Of a stretch of DNA of 64,000 nt, positions 1-7,886 are shown piece by piece (the first letter of the stretch is position 1; each line of letters begins with the position of its first letter). The notes beneath the pieces were generated by a model, which was not told the origin of the DNA, searched no databases, and saw only the letters and a list, made by a program, of their open reading frames with translations. Location of the stretch: positions 96,137 through 160,136 of the forward strand of contig UBQW01000022.1 of assembly GCA_900467745.1 (NCBI GenBank), read 5' to 3'. The DNA comes from Hyphomicrobiales bacterium (GTDB taxonomy: Bacteria; Pseudomonadota; Alphaproteobacteria; Rhizobiales; Rhizobiaceae). Made by a program: the position numbers and the translations under genes.

Positions 1-800
1 CCTGGCCGAATATCGCCGCCGCGCTTGAAATCGCCGGCGCCCGTTCCGTCGGCGTGCAGCTCGACTTCGAAGGCGGCAAATGGGCCGTCGACCTCGACCG
101 TATCGCCGCCGCGATCACGCCGAAGACAAAAGCGCTCTTCATCAACACACCCTCCAACCCGACCGGCTGGACCGCGACGCGGGAAGATCTGGCCGCCATC
201 CTCGGCTTGGCCCGCAAGCATGGTCTCTGGATCATGGCGGACGAAATCTACGCCCGCTACTATTTTCCCGGCGACCGTGCGGCTTCGTTCCTCGATGTGA
301 TGGAAGCGGGCGACAAGGTCATGTTCGTCAATTCCTTCTCGAAGAACTGGTCGATGACCGGCTGGCGCGTCGGCTGGATCGTGGCGCCGCCGGAGACGGG
401 ACAGGTGCTTGAGAACCTGATCCAGTATTCGACCTCGGGCGTCGCCCAGTTCATGCAGCGGGGCGCGGTCGCGGCCTTGAACCAAGGCGACGCCTTCGTG
501 CAGGCCAATATCGACAAGGCAAGGCGCTCGCGCGATATCCTCTGCGACGCGCTGATTGCGACCAACCGGGTGCAGACGCTGAAACCCGATGGCGCGCTCT
601 ATGCCTTCCTGAAGATCGACGGCGTTACCGACAGCCGCAAGGCGGCGATCGATATCGTCGACAAGACCGGCGTCGGCCTGGCGCCTGGAACTGCCTTCGG
701 TCCCGGCGGCGAGCTGTTTCTCCGCGCCTGCTTCCTGCGTGATCCCGCCCAGATCCAGACCGCGGCCGACAGGCTCTGCGACTATATCCTGAAGCTCTGA
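1..800 (+). CDS. Pyridoxal-phosphate aminotransferase, class I/II (3'-terminal part)
   Basis: The reading frame is open from the first bases (codons in phase with position 3) to TGA at 798-800, so the N-terminal part lies outside the window. The visible part holds the aminotransferase fold type I hallmarks: NTPSNPTG, MADEIYARYY with the Asp that contacts the pyridine nitrogen, and SFSKNWSMTGWR, whose Lys (codon at 342) should form the Schiff base with PLP. The family transfers amino groups between amino acids and 2-oxo acids in the cytoplasm. Substrate cannot be read from the sequence; aspartate- or aromatic-type enzymes are both possible. The HD-domain gene follows after 15 bases and may be co-transcribed. 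Confidence 0.93.
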   Translation, partial: WPNIAAALEIAGARSVGVQLDFEGGKWAVDLDRIAAAITPKTKALFINTPSNPTGWTATREDLAAILGLARKHGLWIMADEIYARYYFPGDRAASFLDVMEAGDKVMFVNSFSKNWSMTGWRVGWIVAPPETGQVLENLIQYSTSGVAQFMQRGAVAALNQGDAFVQANIDKARRSRDILCDALIATNRVQTLKPDGALYAFLKIDGVTDSRKAAIDIVDKTGVGLAPGTAFGPGGELFLRACFLRDPAQIQTAADRLCDYILKL

Positions 801-815
801 ACCGGGAGCATCCGC

Positions 816-1469
816 ATGTCCGAAAAGATTACCGCCGACCATCTGGAAGGCTTTCTCGGCAATCGCCGTCTGATGGAGCAGCTGGCCTTCATTCTCGAGG
901 TCGAGAAGCTGAAGACGATCCTGCGCCGTACGTCGCTGCTCGATCGCTCGCGTGTCGAAACCGACGCCGAGCACACCTGGCAGATTGCGCTGATGGCGGC
1001 GGTGCTTGCCGAACATTCGAGCGAACCGATCGATCTGCTGCGCGTCTTGAAGATGCTGCTGATCCACGACATCGTCGAGATCGATGCAGGCGATACCTTC
1101 GCCTATGACGCGGTTGCCCGCACCAGCCAGGCCGAGCGCGAGCTGCGTGCCGCCGACCGCATCTTCGCCCTGCTTCCCACCGATCAGGCCGTTGAGTTCC
1201 GCGCGCTCTGGGATGAGTTCGAGGAGAAGCGCACCAGCGACGCCCGTTTCGCCAACGCCATGGACCGCTTCCAGCCGCTGCTCCACAATTTCTTCACCGG
1301 CGGCGGCACCTGGCATACGGCCGGCGTCAGCGAGCCAGATGTCGTCAGGCGCATGGAGCCGATAGCCATCGCCTCGGGCACGCTCGGAGACCTCACCGAA
1401 CGGCTGATCGCGCTCGCCGTCGAGCAGGGCTTCCTGGCTCCCCGGGCCGCAGCCGAACCGCGCGGTTGA
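816..1469 (+). CDS. HD-domain phosphohydrolase (YfbR/HDDC2-like)
   Basis: This 217-residue protein has the spaced metal ligands of the HD superfamily: His53 in DAEHTW, His84-Asp85 in LLIHDIVEID and a distal Asp150 in MDRFQPLL. Length and motif order match the YfbR/HDDC2 branch, whose members remove phosphate from deoxynucleoside monophosphates; the exact substrate is inferred only from that similarity. A purine-rich GGGAGC sits before ATG 816. It begins 15 bases after the aminotransferase stop, which suggests one transcript, and a GC-rich hairpin lies about 80 bases after its stop. It is probably a soluble cytoplasmic enzyme. Confidence 0.88.
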   Translation: MSEKITADHLEGFLGNRRLMEQLAFILEVEKLKTILRRTSLLDRSRVETDAEHTWQIALMAAVLAEHSSEPIDLLRVLKMLLIHDIVEIDAGDTFAYDAVARTSQAERELRAADRIFALLPTDQAVEFRALWDEFEEKRTSDARFANAMDRFQPLLHNFFTGGGTWHTAGVSEPDVVRRMEPIAIASGTLGDLTERLIALAVEQGFLAPRAAAEPRG

Positions 1470-1551
1470 CCCCTCGATGGGGCCGAAATGGCCACATCAA
1501 TAAAATTCTAGCAAACCCGCAAATCATCCCCTAACCACACCGGCAAACTTC

Positions 1552-1576
1552 GCCCCGGCGCACGTCCCGCCGGGGC
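1552..1576 (+). terminator. GC-rich hairpin after the HD-domain gene
   Basis: Nine bases, GCCCCGGCG, pair perfectly with CGCCGGGGC across a 7-base loop, followed by CGTTTATTCG. The T content downstream is modest, so this is a plausible but not ideal intrinsic terminator. It separates the HD-domain gene from galE. Confidence 0.45.
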
Positions 1577-1645
1577 CGTTTATTCGAATTTCGGAAAGGA
1601 AAGCCGGGTCAGATGCCCCCGTGAGATAAAACGGGAGTGCGGGAC

Positions 1646-2680
1646 ATGGCAATTCTGGTGACGGGCGGCGCCGGCTATATCGGCAGTCATATGGTCTGGA
1701 CATTGCTGGATGCGGGCGAGCAGGTCGTCGTGCTCGATCGCCTCTCCACGGGCTTCCGCTGGGCCGTGGCGCCGGAAGCGCGCTTCTATCTCGGCGATGT
1801 CGCCGATGCCGAACTGCTCAAGACCATCTTCATCGAAAACGACATCGAGGCGATCATCCATTTCGCCGGCTCCGCCGTCGTGCCGGCCTCGGTGGCCGAC
1901 CCTCTGTCCTACTACGACAACAACTCCGGCAAGACCCGGGCGCTGATGAGCGCGGCGGTCAGCGCCGGCATCCGCCATTTCGTCTTCTCCTCCACCGCCG
2001 CCGTCTATGGTCCGCAGAAGACGTCGGACCCGGTGAAGGAAGATGCATCGCTGAACCCGGAAAACCCCTACGGCCAGTCGAAGCTGATGACCGAGTTCAT
2101 GCTGCGCGATGCCGCGGCTGCCTATGACTTCAACTATGTGGCCCTTCGCTACTTCAACGTCGCCGGCGCCGACCCGCTCGGCCGCGCCGGGCAGTCCACC
2201 TCGGGCGCGACACATCTGATCAAGGTCGCCTGCGAGGCCGCCCTTGGCCGCCGCGACAGCGTCAGCGTCTATGGTCTGGATTATCCCACCCACGACGGCA
2301 CCGGCGTGCGTGACTACATCCACGTCAGCGATCTGGCCGAGGCGCACCTCAGAGCCCTGCAGCACCTGCGCGGCGAGCGCGGCTCGCTCGTTGCCAATTG
2401 CGGCTATGGCGCCGGCTACTCGGTGCTCGACGTGCTGAACATGGTGACGCGCCTGCACGGCCACGCCTTCAAGATCCACATGGCCCCGCGTCGCCCGGGC
2501 GATTCCGCCAGTGTCGTCGCCGACGCCACTTTGGCGAACCGCGTGCTCGGCTGGACCCCGCGATACGATTCGCTCGAGACGATCGTGCGTAGCGCGCTCG
2601 ATTGGGAGCTGTCTCTCATGAACCGCAACGTCGAGGATCTGCAGGGCCTGCACCGCGTGCTCGCCGCCGCTTCCTTCTAG
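1646..2680 (+). CDS. galE: UDP-glucose 4-epimerase
   Basis: This 344-residue short-chain dehydrogenase/reductase interconverts UDP-glucose and UDP-galactose with bound NAD, supplying galactose for surface polysaccharides. The N-terminal Rossmann motif TGGAGYIG (residues 6-13), the SSTAAVYG segment with the catalytic hydroxyl residue and the Tyr142-xxx-Lys146 pair (PYGQSK) are all present, and the length is usual for GalE. ATG 1646 was preferred over the in-frame GTG at 1637 because GGGAG (1633-1637) is well spaced from it and MAILVTGGAGYIGSH is the usual GalE start. The TAG stop codon forms part of the terminal inverted repeat of the palindromic element that follows. Confidence 0.96.
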   Translation: MAILVTGGAGYIGSHMVWTLLDAGEQVVVLDRLSTGFRWAVAPEARFYLGDVADAELLKTIFIENDIEAIIHFAGSAVVPASVADPLSYYDNNSGKTRALMSAAVSAGIRHFVFSSTAAVYGPQKTSDPVKEDASLNPENPYGQSKLMTEFMLRDAAAAYDFNYVALRYFNVAGADPLGRAGQSTSGATHLIKVACEAALGRRDSVSVYGLDYPTHDGTGVRDYIHVSDLAEAHLRALQHLRGERGSLVANCGYGAGYSVLDVLNMVTRLHGHAFKIHMAPRRPGDSASVVADATLANRVLGWTPRYDSLETIVRSALDWELSLMNRNVEDLQGLHRVLAAASF

Positions 2681-2973
2681 AGCCTTTCCTGGTTAGCTTG
2701 AAGCATTCTGCCGGAGCAGGTTTTCGTCAGGGCAAAGGCGATTGGCGAAGGGCATACCCCAGGTACGGTTGAGCCAATCGCCTTTGATCCTGGCGGAAAG
2801 ATGCCCGGCCCTAGCCGGTTTGCGCAGCAAACCAGCGAGGGTTGGCTGAAACGGGCCGCCTGATCGTCCGGCCGGCTTGGCCGTATGCGTTGGCTACGAC
2901 GCGCGCCTGCCGGACGACCATCCGACTCCGTTTGAGCCAACAGAATGTTTCAATCTAACCAGGAAAGGCTCTA
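2678..2973. repeat. 296-bp palindromic intergenic element with terminal inverted repeats
   Basis: The 33-bp ends 2678-2710 and 2941-2973 are inverted copies with 31 of 33 positions matching. Further nested inverted repeats lie inside: 2733-2746 with 2773-2786 (14 bp), GGTTTGC/GCAAACC at 2817-2833, and 2841-2854 with 2928-2941 (13 of 14). This organisation is typical of rhizobial mosaic palindromic repeats or MITE-like units. No convincing protein is encoded. The left end overlaps the galE stop codon. Family assignment would need a genome-wide copy search; the remaining 2974-3162 is simply the leader of the next gene. Confidence 0.8.
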
Positions 2974-3162
2974 AGCGCCAAAACTGTTGCAGTCTTGCGA
3001 CCGAACGAGGTCGTGAGCATCTTCCTCGCATACGAGCCATCGACTATCCGGCCGAGCGCGATAAGTTTGTGTACAAGCAGCGCAATTCGCTGATGGCATG
3101 AACTTGGAATCGCAATTTGGCGCGGCCGCATCGATCGCGGCTCACGCCGCAAGGAGGCCCGG

Positions 3163-4227
3163 ATGCACGACAAAGTCGATCAGCGCGAGGTTATTGCCGA
3201 GCGACAGGGTTCCGCCGGCATCATCCGCCTCAACAGGCCGAGAGCGCTGAACAGCCTGACCCTCGACATGGTCCGTTCGATCGATGCGGCGCTCAGCGAA
3301 TTCGCGGCGGATGCCGATGTGGCGACCGTGATCATCATGGGCGAGGGCGAGCGTGGCTTCTGCGCCGGCGGCGATATCCGCGCGCTGCATGAGAGCGGTC
3401 GCGCCGGCACGTCGCTCGCGGAAGACTTCTGGCGTCAGGAGTTCCACCTCAATCACCGCATTGCCGCCTATCCAAAGCCCTATGTCGCGCTGATGGACGG
3501 CATTACCATGGGCGGCGGCGTCGGTCTTTCCTCGCATGGCCGCCACCGCGTGGTCACCGAACGCACCCGCTTCGCCATGCCGGAGACGGGGATCGGCTAT
3601 TTCCCCGATGTCGGCGCCACATGGCTGCTGCCGCATGCCCTGGGCGAGGTCGGCGTCTGGATGGGGCTGACGGGTCTTGAGGTCGGGGCGGCCGACGTGA
3701 TCCATGCCGGGCTCGCGGATGTCCAGGTCGCCTCGTTCCAGCTGCCGGAGCTTGTCGACACGCTGGCCGGTCTGTCGCGTGGCGCAAACTCGCGCGATGT
3801 CGACGTTGTGCTGAAGAACCTGTCGACCGATCCGGGCAAGGGGCCGCTGAGGCTCAATAGCAGCCTGATCGAACGCACCTTCCGCTTCGGCACGGTCGGA
3901 GACATCATTGCGGCGTTGAAAGCGGAGCCATCGGACTTCGCTGCAGAAACGCTGCGCGCCATCCAGCTGCGCTCGCCAACCAGCCTGGCGCTGACGCTGC
4001 GCCTGCTGCATGAGGGCAAGCAGAGCCGCAGCCTCGGCGAGTGCCTGCGCCGCGAGTTCAGCGCCTGCCTCGGGATTTTGCAGAGCCCCGATTTCTACGA
4101 GGGCATCCGCGCCGCCGTCATCGACAAGGACCGCAAGCCGAAATGGATGCCTTCAACGATCGAAGCGGTCGAGCCCGCCGCGATCGATCGCTTCCTGCGC
4201 CCGGCCGAGCCGCCGCTTACACTTTAG
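3163..4227 (+). CDS. 3-hydroxyisobutyryl-CoA hydrolase (enoyl-CoA hydratase family)
   Basis: This 354-residue crotonase-fold protein has the oxyanion-hole segments CAGGDIRALHE (residues 67-77) and GITMGGGVGLS (113-123) and the acidic pair Glu141 (PETGIGYFPDVGATW) and Asp149. These features and the C-terminal extension match 3-hydroxyisobutyryl-CoA hydrolases rather than shorter enoyl-CoA hydratases. The enzyme removes CoA from 3-hydroxyisobutyryl-CoA during valine catabolism in the cytoplasm. A perfect AGGAGG precedes ATG 3163. No other valine-pathway gene is adjacent, so the pathway role rests on family membership. A different acyl-CoA hydrolase or hydratase activity is possible. Confidence 0.88.
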   Translation: MHDKVDQREVIAERQGSAGIIRLNRPRALNSLTLDMVRSIDAALSEFAADADVATVIIMGEGERGFCAGGDIRALHESGRAGTSLAEDFWRQEFHLNHRIAAYPKPYVALMDGITMGGGVGLSSHGRHRVVTERTRFAMPETGIGYFPDVGATWLLPHALGEVGVWMGLTGLEVGAADVIHAGLADVQVASFQLPELVDTLAGLSRGANSRDVDVVLKNLSTDPGKGPLRLNSSLIERTFRFGTVGDIIAALKAEPSDFAAETLRAIQLRSPTSLALTLRLLHEGKQSRSLGECLRREFSACLGILQSPDFYEGIRAAVIDKDRKPKWMPSTIEAVEPAAIDRFLRPAEPPLTL

Positions 4228-4234
4228 GTGCGGC

Positions 4235-4513
4235 CTACATTGGGAAGTCGGGGATGGCCTCGCGCCGGGTCAGCTTCAGCGTTCGGTCGGGCTGCAGGAC
4301 ATAGGTTTCCAGCTGCTTCGTTCCGGTCGAGTCATAGAACGAATTATGGACGACGCTGCCCGGCGGAGACTTGGTCAGCTTCGTGCGCGGCTGCCCGCCA
4401 TAGGTGATGCTTCCGGGGATGGGCTTCACCTCCGCCGTCTCGCTGGTGGTGCAGCCAGCCAGAAGACCAGCCATAACGAATGTTGCCGCAACGGCCGATA
4501 TCACGCGTTTCAT
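4235..4513 (-). CDS. Small lipoprotein
   Basis: This 92-residue protein starts with a lipoprotein signal peptide (MKRVISAVAATFVMAGLLAGC) whose lipobox LLAGC places the lipidated Cys at about residue 20. The mature part is short and polar with no domain I recognise. ATG 4513 was chosen over GTG 4522 because GGGGTG lies at suitable distance. It is convergent with the hydrolase gene, 7 bases away. It is probably anchored in the cell envelope; function unknown. Confidence 0.8.
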   Translation of the reverse strand: MKRVISAVAATFVMAGLLAGCTTSETAEVKPIPGSITYGGQPRTKLTKSPPGSVVHNSFYDSTGTKQLETYVLQPDRTLKLTRREAIPDFPM

Positions 4514-4678
4514 CGCGATCACCCCACATGTCTATGCTGTTGATATGGCTCGCTTCGCTTGAAGCGCCAAGAGGTATTTGGATTTTCTTCTCGAAAATAC
4601 TCCAACGATAGCGCCCGCACTGCAACGAAATGCGGCGCTGCAGCGTTAAACAGCAGAACAATTCGCTTGGAGGCGAAG

Positions 4679-4942
4679 ATGGTACAGCTATTCCAGATTT
4701 TGACGGGGCACGAGGATCAGTGCGAACGGGGCCACAGCCAGTCGTCGATGCGGGCTGCAATCGAAAGCGCGCTGAGCGCAGATCCGGACCTCGATTGCAC
4801 CGAGATCAGCGTCACCATGCTCGGCCAATACGCTGTGCTCGAGGGCTTTGCGCACAGTGCCGGGGACATCGTTCGCGCCATGATGATCGCCGAGGACGTC
4901 GTGGGCCAAGGCAACGTGCAGAGCCGGATGCTGCGCCGCTGA
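4679..4942 (+). CDS. BON-domain-like small protein
   Basis: The 87-residue product (MVQLFQILTG...) has a single BON-like module: an N-terminal helix with acidic positions, ISVTMLGQYAVLEGFAHS, and an A-xx-IAEDVVG-x-GNVQSRML ending, the pattern of alternating strands and helix seen in BON (OsmY) domains. There is no signal peptide, unlike OsmY itself. ATG 4679 is preceded by GGAGG (TTGGAGGCGAAG), which decides the start over an in-frame ATG 120 bases upstream. The role is unknown; BON domains are thought to bind membranes or ligands. Confidence 0.72.
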   Translation: MVQLFQILTGHEDQCERGHSQSSMRAAIESALSADPDLDCTEISVTMLGQYAVLEGFAHSAGDIVRAMMIAEDVVGQGNVQSRMLRR

Positions 4943-5091
4943 TGCTCTCCTTTTGTCGCCGCTGCGCTGTTTCGGTCAATACTGTAAGATGGAAGTAGAA
5001 AAGCGTTAACGCATTTGAAAGTGGCGGTGGTTTCGCGGAACTAAACTAACGGCTGTTCCGTTACTGGGATAATCAAACATGGGAGAATGGC

Positions 5092-5352
5092 ATGACGCGC
5101 TTTCTTCGACTTGGGATGCCCGTTTTAGCGCTGATGACTGGCGCATTTGCCTTGCCGGCCGCCGCTTCGCTGGAGATCGATAGCAACTATTCGGCGCTTC
5201 AGCGCGATGATGTCGTGCTTGCCCAATATGGCGATGCGACCGCCTGCGTTCCCGCCGCCGCGCACTATGTCCCATCCTTCATCCGCGCCAACGACGGCAC
5301 GATCATCGGTGTGGGCTATGTGGAAGTGGCAAGCGCTTATACCGGATGCTGA
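5092..5352 (+). CDS. Small secreted protein of unknown function
   Basis: This 86-residue protein has a clear Sec signal peptide (MTRFLRLGMPVLALMTGAFA, probable cleavage after PAAA near residue 25) and a mature part with two cysteines, one in DATACVP and one as the C-terminal residue (AYTGC), which could form a disulphide in the periplasm. GGGAG lies before ATG 5092. I do not recognise a family. It stands alone, with a 341-base region without clear coding downstream. Confidence 0.68.
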   Translation: MTRFLRLGMPVLALMTGAFALPAAASLEIDSNYSALQRDDVVLAQYGDATACVPAAAHYVPSFIRANDGTIIGVGYVEVASAYTGC

Positions 5353-5460
5353 TATCAGGTAACGCTCAATTAACCAGACCGCAGAACGCGCGCGCTCACG
5401 ATGCGTGAGAGAGAGATAGTGTGCGCCGGGCAGCGCCACCTTGCATCGTCTAACTGATTG

Positions 5461-5640
5461 TTTTGGAGAAGTTTATACGAGGCCCGCCTGTGCTTTTCAC
5501 ACAGAGGGTGACGAGCCTCTGACCATCATCATGATGGCTGCCAGTGTTCTAGTAAGCGTTGAGCACTAGAGACAACCGGCTTCGTCCGGCTACCCCCGAG
5601 AAGCTCCGGTGAGGGTTAAGCAAAAATCAACCTTGCTTTA
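5461..5640. other. Gene-free stretch with possible structured RNA
   Basis: Between 5353 and 5693 no credible protein is seen. Inside it are several short hairpins in a row: GAGGC (5479-5483) with GCCTC (5515-5519) enclosing CTGTG/CACAG (5488-5492 with 5500-5504); TCTAGT/ACTAGA (5548-5553 with 5565-5570); CCGG-CTTCGT-CCGG (5576-5589); and AAGCAA/TTGCTT near 5618-5637 before TTTATTTC. This succession could be a small RNA on the plus strand, or the 3' part of the leftward DUF982 transcript. No known RNA family was recognised. Confidence 0.3.
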
Positions 5641-5693
5641 TTTCGAGCCACTTGTGGAGCAATCTGATCCCGATCGGATCGATTGCAGCTCGC

Positions 5694-5936
5694 TCAGTGC
5701 ACGTGCAACCTTGCTTCCTTGGCCGCTGCGACGAACTCGGCGCGCGCTTCTTCCACGCTCTTGCGGCCATCAAGGGCGGCTCGGCACGTGCTGCGTGCCT
5801 TCAGGTAGCGCAGGCCGCGAACATTTGGCCAGAGCTCGGTCAGGCATGTCAGGGCATCGAACGGGCCGGATATCGTCCGCGCACCGGTGGTCTCGAAGCC
5901 GACCTGGATAGGATCATTCCACTTTTCGCTTGCCAT
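5694..5936 (-). CDS. DUF982 family protein
   Basis: The 80-residue product shows the DUF982 pattern common in rhizobia: an early W-x-x-P-I-x-V segment (KWNDPIQV), the AL-x-x-L-x-x-x-WP motif (DALTCLTELWP), a following G-x-x-Y-x-x-A-xxx-C (GLRYLKARSTC) and the ending AR-x-EFVAAAKEA. Members occur in many copies per rhizobial genome and have no established function. AGGAG lies upstream of ATG 5936 (CATTTGCGCACTCCTCC on the plus strand). It is probably cytoplasmic and monocistronic. Confidence 0.85.
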   Translation of the reverse strand: MASEKWNDPIQVGFETTGARTISGPFDALTCLTELWPNVRGLRYLKARSTCRAALDGRKSVEEARAEFVAAAKEARLHVH

Positions 5937-5990
5937 TTGCGCACTCCTCCATTGCTCACGCCAAGTACTCTGCAGCGTTCTGCCTGCTCC

Positions 5991-6019
5991 TCCCGCAAAG
6001 CAGTGTGCGGGAGCATTTT
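5991..6019 (+). terminator. Possible terminator hairpin
   Basis: TCCCGCA (5991-5997) pairs with TGCGGGA (6006-6012) across an 8-base loop and is followed by GCATTTTA. It has terminator shape on the plus strand, yet the nearest plus-strand gene ends more than 600 bases earlier, so it could only end a transcript crossing the possible RNA region. Confidence 0.3.
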
Positions 6020-6146
6020 AGCGATAATTCACAAACCCGCAAATGGGAAAAGACATACGCGTTCGGCGTAACGAACCAAAGACGTATGAAAGATATGCAC
6101 CCGGCCATGCGACCGAGTGCTTGAAACATCCGACAAACCTGCGCGT

Positions 6147-6401
6147 TTAGCTGCAGACGCGGGTGGTCTTGGTCACGAGCCGACCGTGGCTGTGATACTT
6201 CACGGTCTTCATGCGGCAATTGTAGCGCACCGGATGATGGCGGTTGGAATGGCCATAATAGGGGCGGTGGTTGTAGCGATCGTGGTAGCCGTGATGGCCC
6301 GGCTGACCGATCCTAACCGTAACGCTATCGGCAAAGGATGGCATTGCCGTTGCGCTGAGCGATGCGATGGCCACGGCGGCAGCGATAATAAGCTTCTTCA
6401 T
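6147..6401 (-). CDS. Small secreted His/Tyr-rich protein
   Basis: This 84-residue protein begins with a signal peptide (MKKLIIAAAVAIASLSATA, cleavage near SFA-D) and has a mature region rich in His, Tyr, Arg and Gly (GHHGYHDRYNHRPYYGHS), then a Cys-containing tail with one Cys in RYNCRM and a second in the final TRVCS. GGAG six bases before ATG 6401 fixes the start; the in-frame ATG at 6413 has no ribosome site. The histidine-rich stretch could bind metal ions in the periplasm, but that is inference. No named family recognised. Confidence 0.75.
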   Translation of the reverse strand: MKKLIIAAAVAIASLSATAMPSFADSVTVRIGQPGHHGYHDRYNHRPYYGHSNRHHPVRYNCRMKTVKYHSHGRLVTKTTRVCS

Positions 6402-6534
6402 GCTAGTCTCCATTCATAACAGCGTTGACGAAACGTTCGTATCGAGAATTTGTTCAATACGAATAATAAGCGCAGCATGAATGCGAGCTGAGAGGCGTGT
6501 TCATGTCCGGGTCATCCCGGCGGCGGGCCAAACC

Positions 6535-6678
6535 TTACGGTGCGATTGTGTAGACGAACACGGCTTTATAGACGGCGAGCGCGCCGAAAACGGCGGTGAT
6601 GGCAGCCAGAACCATGGCGATCAAAATGATCGCCTTCGTGCCCTTGCCGTTCTGCTGGTCGTTGTCGTCCGTGCTCAT
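6535..6678 (-). CDS. 47-residue single-pass membrane protein
   Basis: A short frame runs from ATG at 6678 to TAA at 6535, with GGAGACGACC directly before the start. The product begins with a polar N-terminus (MSTDDNDQQNGKGTK) followed by one hydrophobic helix (AIILIAMVLAAITAVFGALA) and ends VYTIAP. The good ribosome site, clean charge asymmetry and codon use like its neighbours support a real gene, although it is easily overlooked because of its size. It would be an inner-membrane protein of unknown role. Confidence 0.6.
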   Translation of the reverse strand: MSTDDNDQQNGKGTKAIILIAMVLAAITAVFGALAVYKAVFVYTIAP

Positions 6679-6913
6679 GGTCGTCTCCTGCGGGCTCGCC
6701 CGGCTCACTGGTGGTCTCGGCCGGCGAAGCCGTTATCGCCACGTCTTAACCAGTCGGCCGCTCTTTCGCAAACCGAGATATCTGATGCCGAATGTCGCAG
6801 CAGGACGCGCGGCCACAATTCACGATTGCCGCAAGTCGCGGAACAAACCGATAGCGGCCGGGTTGTCCACACGTAACCCGATAGTGAAAACCGACGAGGA
6901 AGAGGAAATTCCC

Positions 6914-7243
6914 ATGCGAACGTCTGTCATCACGGCGGCCATTTTTGCCGCGGGCCTGGCCACATCCGCCTTCGCGCAATCCAACCCCGATTCGATCGGT
7001 CCCACCAATGGCGGCTCGACCGGCTCGAGTGCCGGAACATTTTCCAGCGATTACACGAGCAGCGACAACGGCACCCATCCGGTAACCGTCACGCCCGTCG
7101 ACCCGACGACCACGCAGTCGATCACGGCACAGCCGAAGACGCTCGACTGCCCATCGATGCCCCGCGCCAACTCGGGCGTCGACACCCGCGGCGGCGAAAG
7201 CGGCGCCTCGGTTAGTCAGGCATGCCGGGAGTACGACAACTAA
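6914..7243 (+). CDS. Secreted Ser/Thr-rich protein of unknown function
   Basis: This 109-residue protein starts MRTSVITAAIFAAGLATSAFA-Q, a typical signal peptide. The mature chain is rich in Ser, Thr, Gly and Asn, looks intrinsically disordered, and carries a Cys near LDCPSMPR and another in SQACREYDN. GAGGAA before ATG 6914 supports the start. An intrinsic terminator follows 22 bases after the stop. I do not recognise a domain; a periplasmic or surface location is inferred from the signal peptide. Confidence 0.72.
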   Translation: MRTSVITAAIFAAGLATSAFAQSNPDSIGPTNGGSTGSSAGTFSSDYTSSDNGTHPVTVTPVDPTTTQSITAQPKTLDCPSMPRANSGVDTRGGESGASVSQACREYDN

Positions 7244-7264
7244 GGCGGATGGTCATCCGCGATC

Positions 7265-7293
7265 AAAAAGGGCCGGCTTGTTCGGCCCTTTTT
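7265..7293. terminator. Bidirectional intrinsic terminator
   Basis: AAAAAGGGCCG pairs perfectly with CGGCCCTTTTT across a 7-base loop, giving a T run on either strand. It can end both the secreted-protein gene from the left and the tRNA-Thr transcript from the right. Confidence 0.85.
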
Positions 7294-7359
7294 GTTGAAC
7301 AGGCATAAATACGCGTCGATGGGGCGTAGGACGGAGCTGATTTTTAACGAGGAGAAAAC

Positions 7360-7434
7360 TGGTGCTGCCGAGTGGGATTGAACCACCGACCTCACCCTTA
7401 CCAAGGGTGTGCTCTACCACTGAGCTACGGCAGC
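7360..7434 (-). tRNA. tRNA-Thr (anticodon GGT)
   Basis: The minus strand reads GCTGCCGTAGCTCAGTGG..., with acceptor GCTGCCG pairing CGGCAGC, a D arm with the AGCTCAGTGGTAGAGC pattern, an anticodon stem CACCC/GGGTG holding TTGGTAA (anticodon GGT), the T arm GGTTCAATCC, and an encoded 3' CCA. It reads ACC and ACT codons. Confidence 0.95.
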
Positions 7435-7587
7435 GAGGACCAGACGCTGGCAACCGAAGCGGCTGCGTTGCGTGAACGGGGCGGCTATTGCCACAGCTTC
7501 GGGACGAGCGCAAGACGCAATTTCAAACTTATGTCAGTTTCACGTCGCCACTTTTGGATTGCCGCGAATTCGGGTAAGCCATGAAAT

Positions 7588-7782
7588 ATGACCGAAGACA
7601 CTGAAAATGCCCGCAAGGGCCGCAAAGACGCGATCGAACAGCAGGCCAAATTGCGCCGCGATCGGGCCGCGGAAAAATTGCGGGAAAATCTTTCCCGCCG
7701 CAAACAGCAGACGCGCGCCCGCCGTTCCGGCCAGGCCGACGAGACAAATGGACTGCCTGCCGCAAAAATGGACGAATCGTAA
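7588..7782 (+). CDS. Small highly charged protein upstream of murA
   Basis: This 64-residue product (MTEDTENARKGRKD...) is almost entirely helical in character, rich in Arg, Lys, Glu and Ala, with no hydrophobic core: AKLRRDRAAEKLRENLSRRK would be an amphipathic or coiled-coil helix. It lies 104 bases before murA in the same direction. I recall similar small basic frames before murA in related rhizobia, but could not check this. Function unknown; it might bind nucleic acid. Confidence 0.6.
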   Translation: MTEDTENARKGRKDAIEQQAKLRRDRAAEKLRENLSRRKQQTRARRSGQADETNGLPAAKMDES

Positions 7783-7886
7783 TGTTCCGTCCGCTTCGAA
7801 TTGAAGCCTTCGCGGATTTCGTCTAAAGACCCGCATCCTTTTAAAAGACAGAGTTTCAGAAAGGCGGGCGTGGCCCGTAAGCGCTT

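Noticed and set aside
1580..2653. Long leftward open frame antisense to galE
   Set aside because: It mirrors galE in a GC-rich genome; its translation is Arg/Gly/His-rich without any domain, and galE on the other strand is unmistakable.
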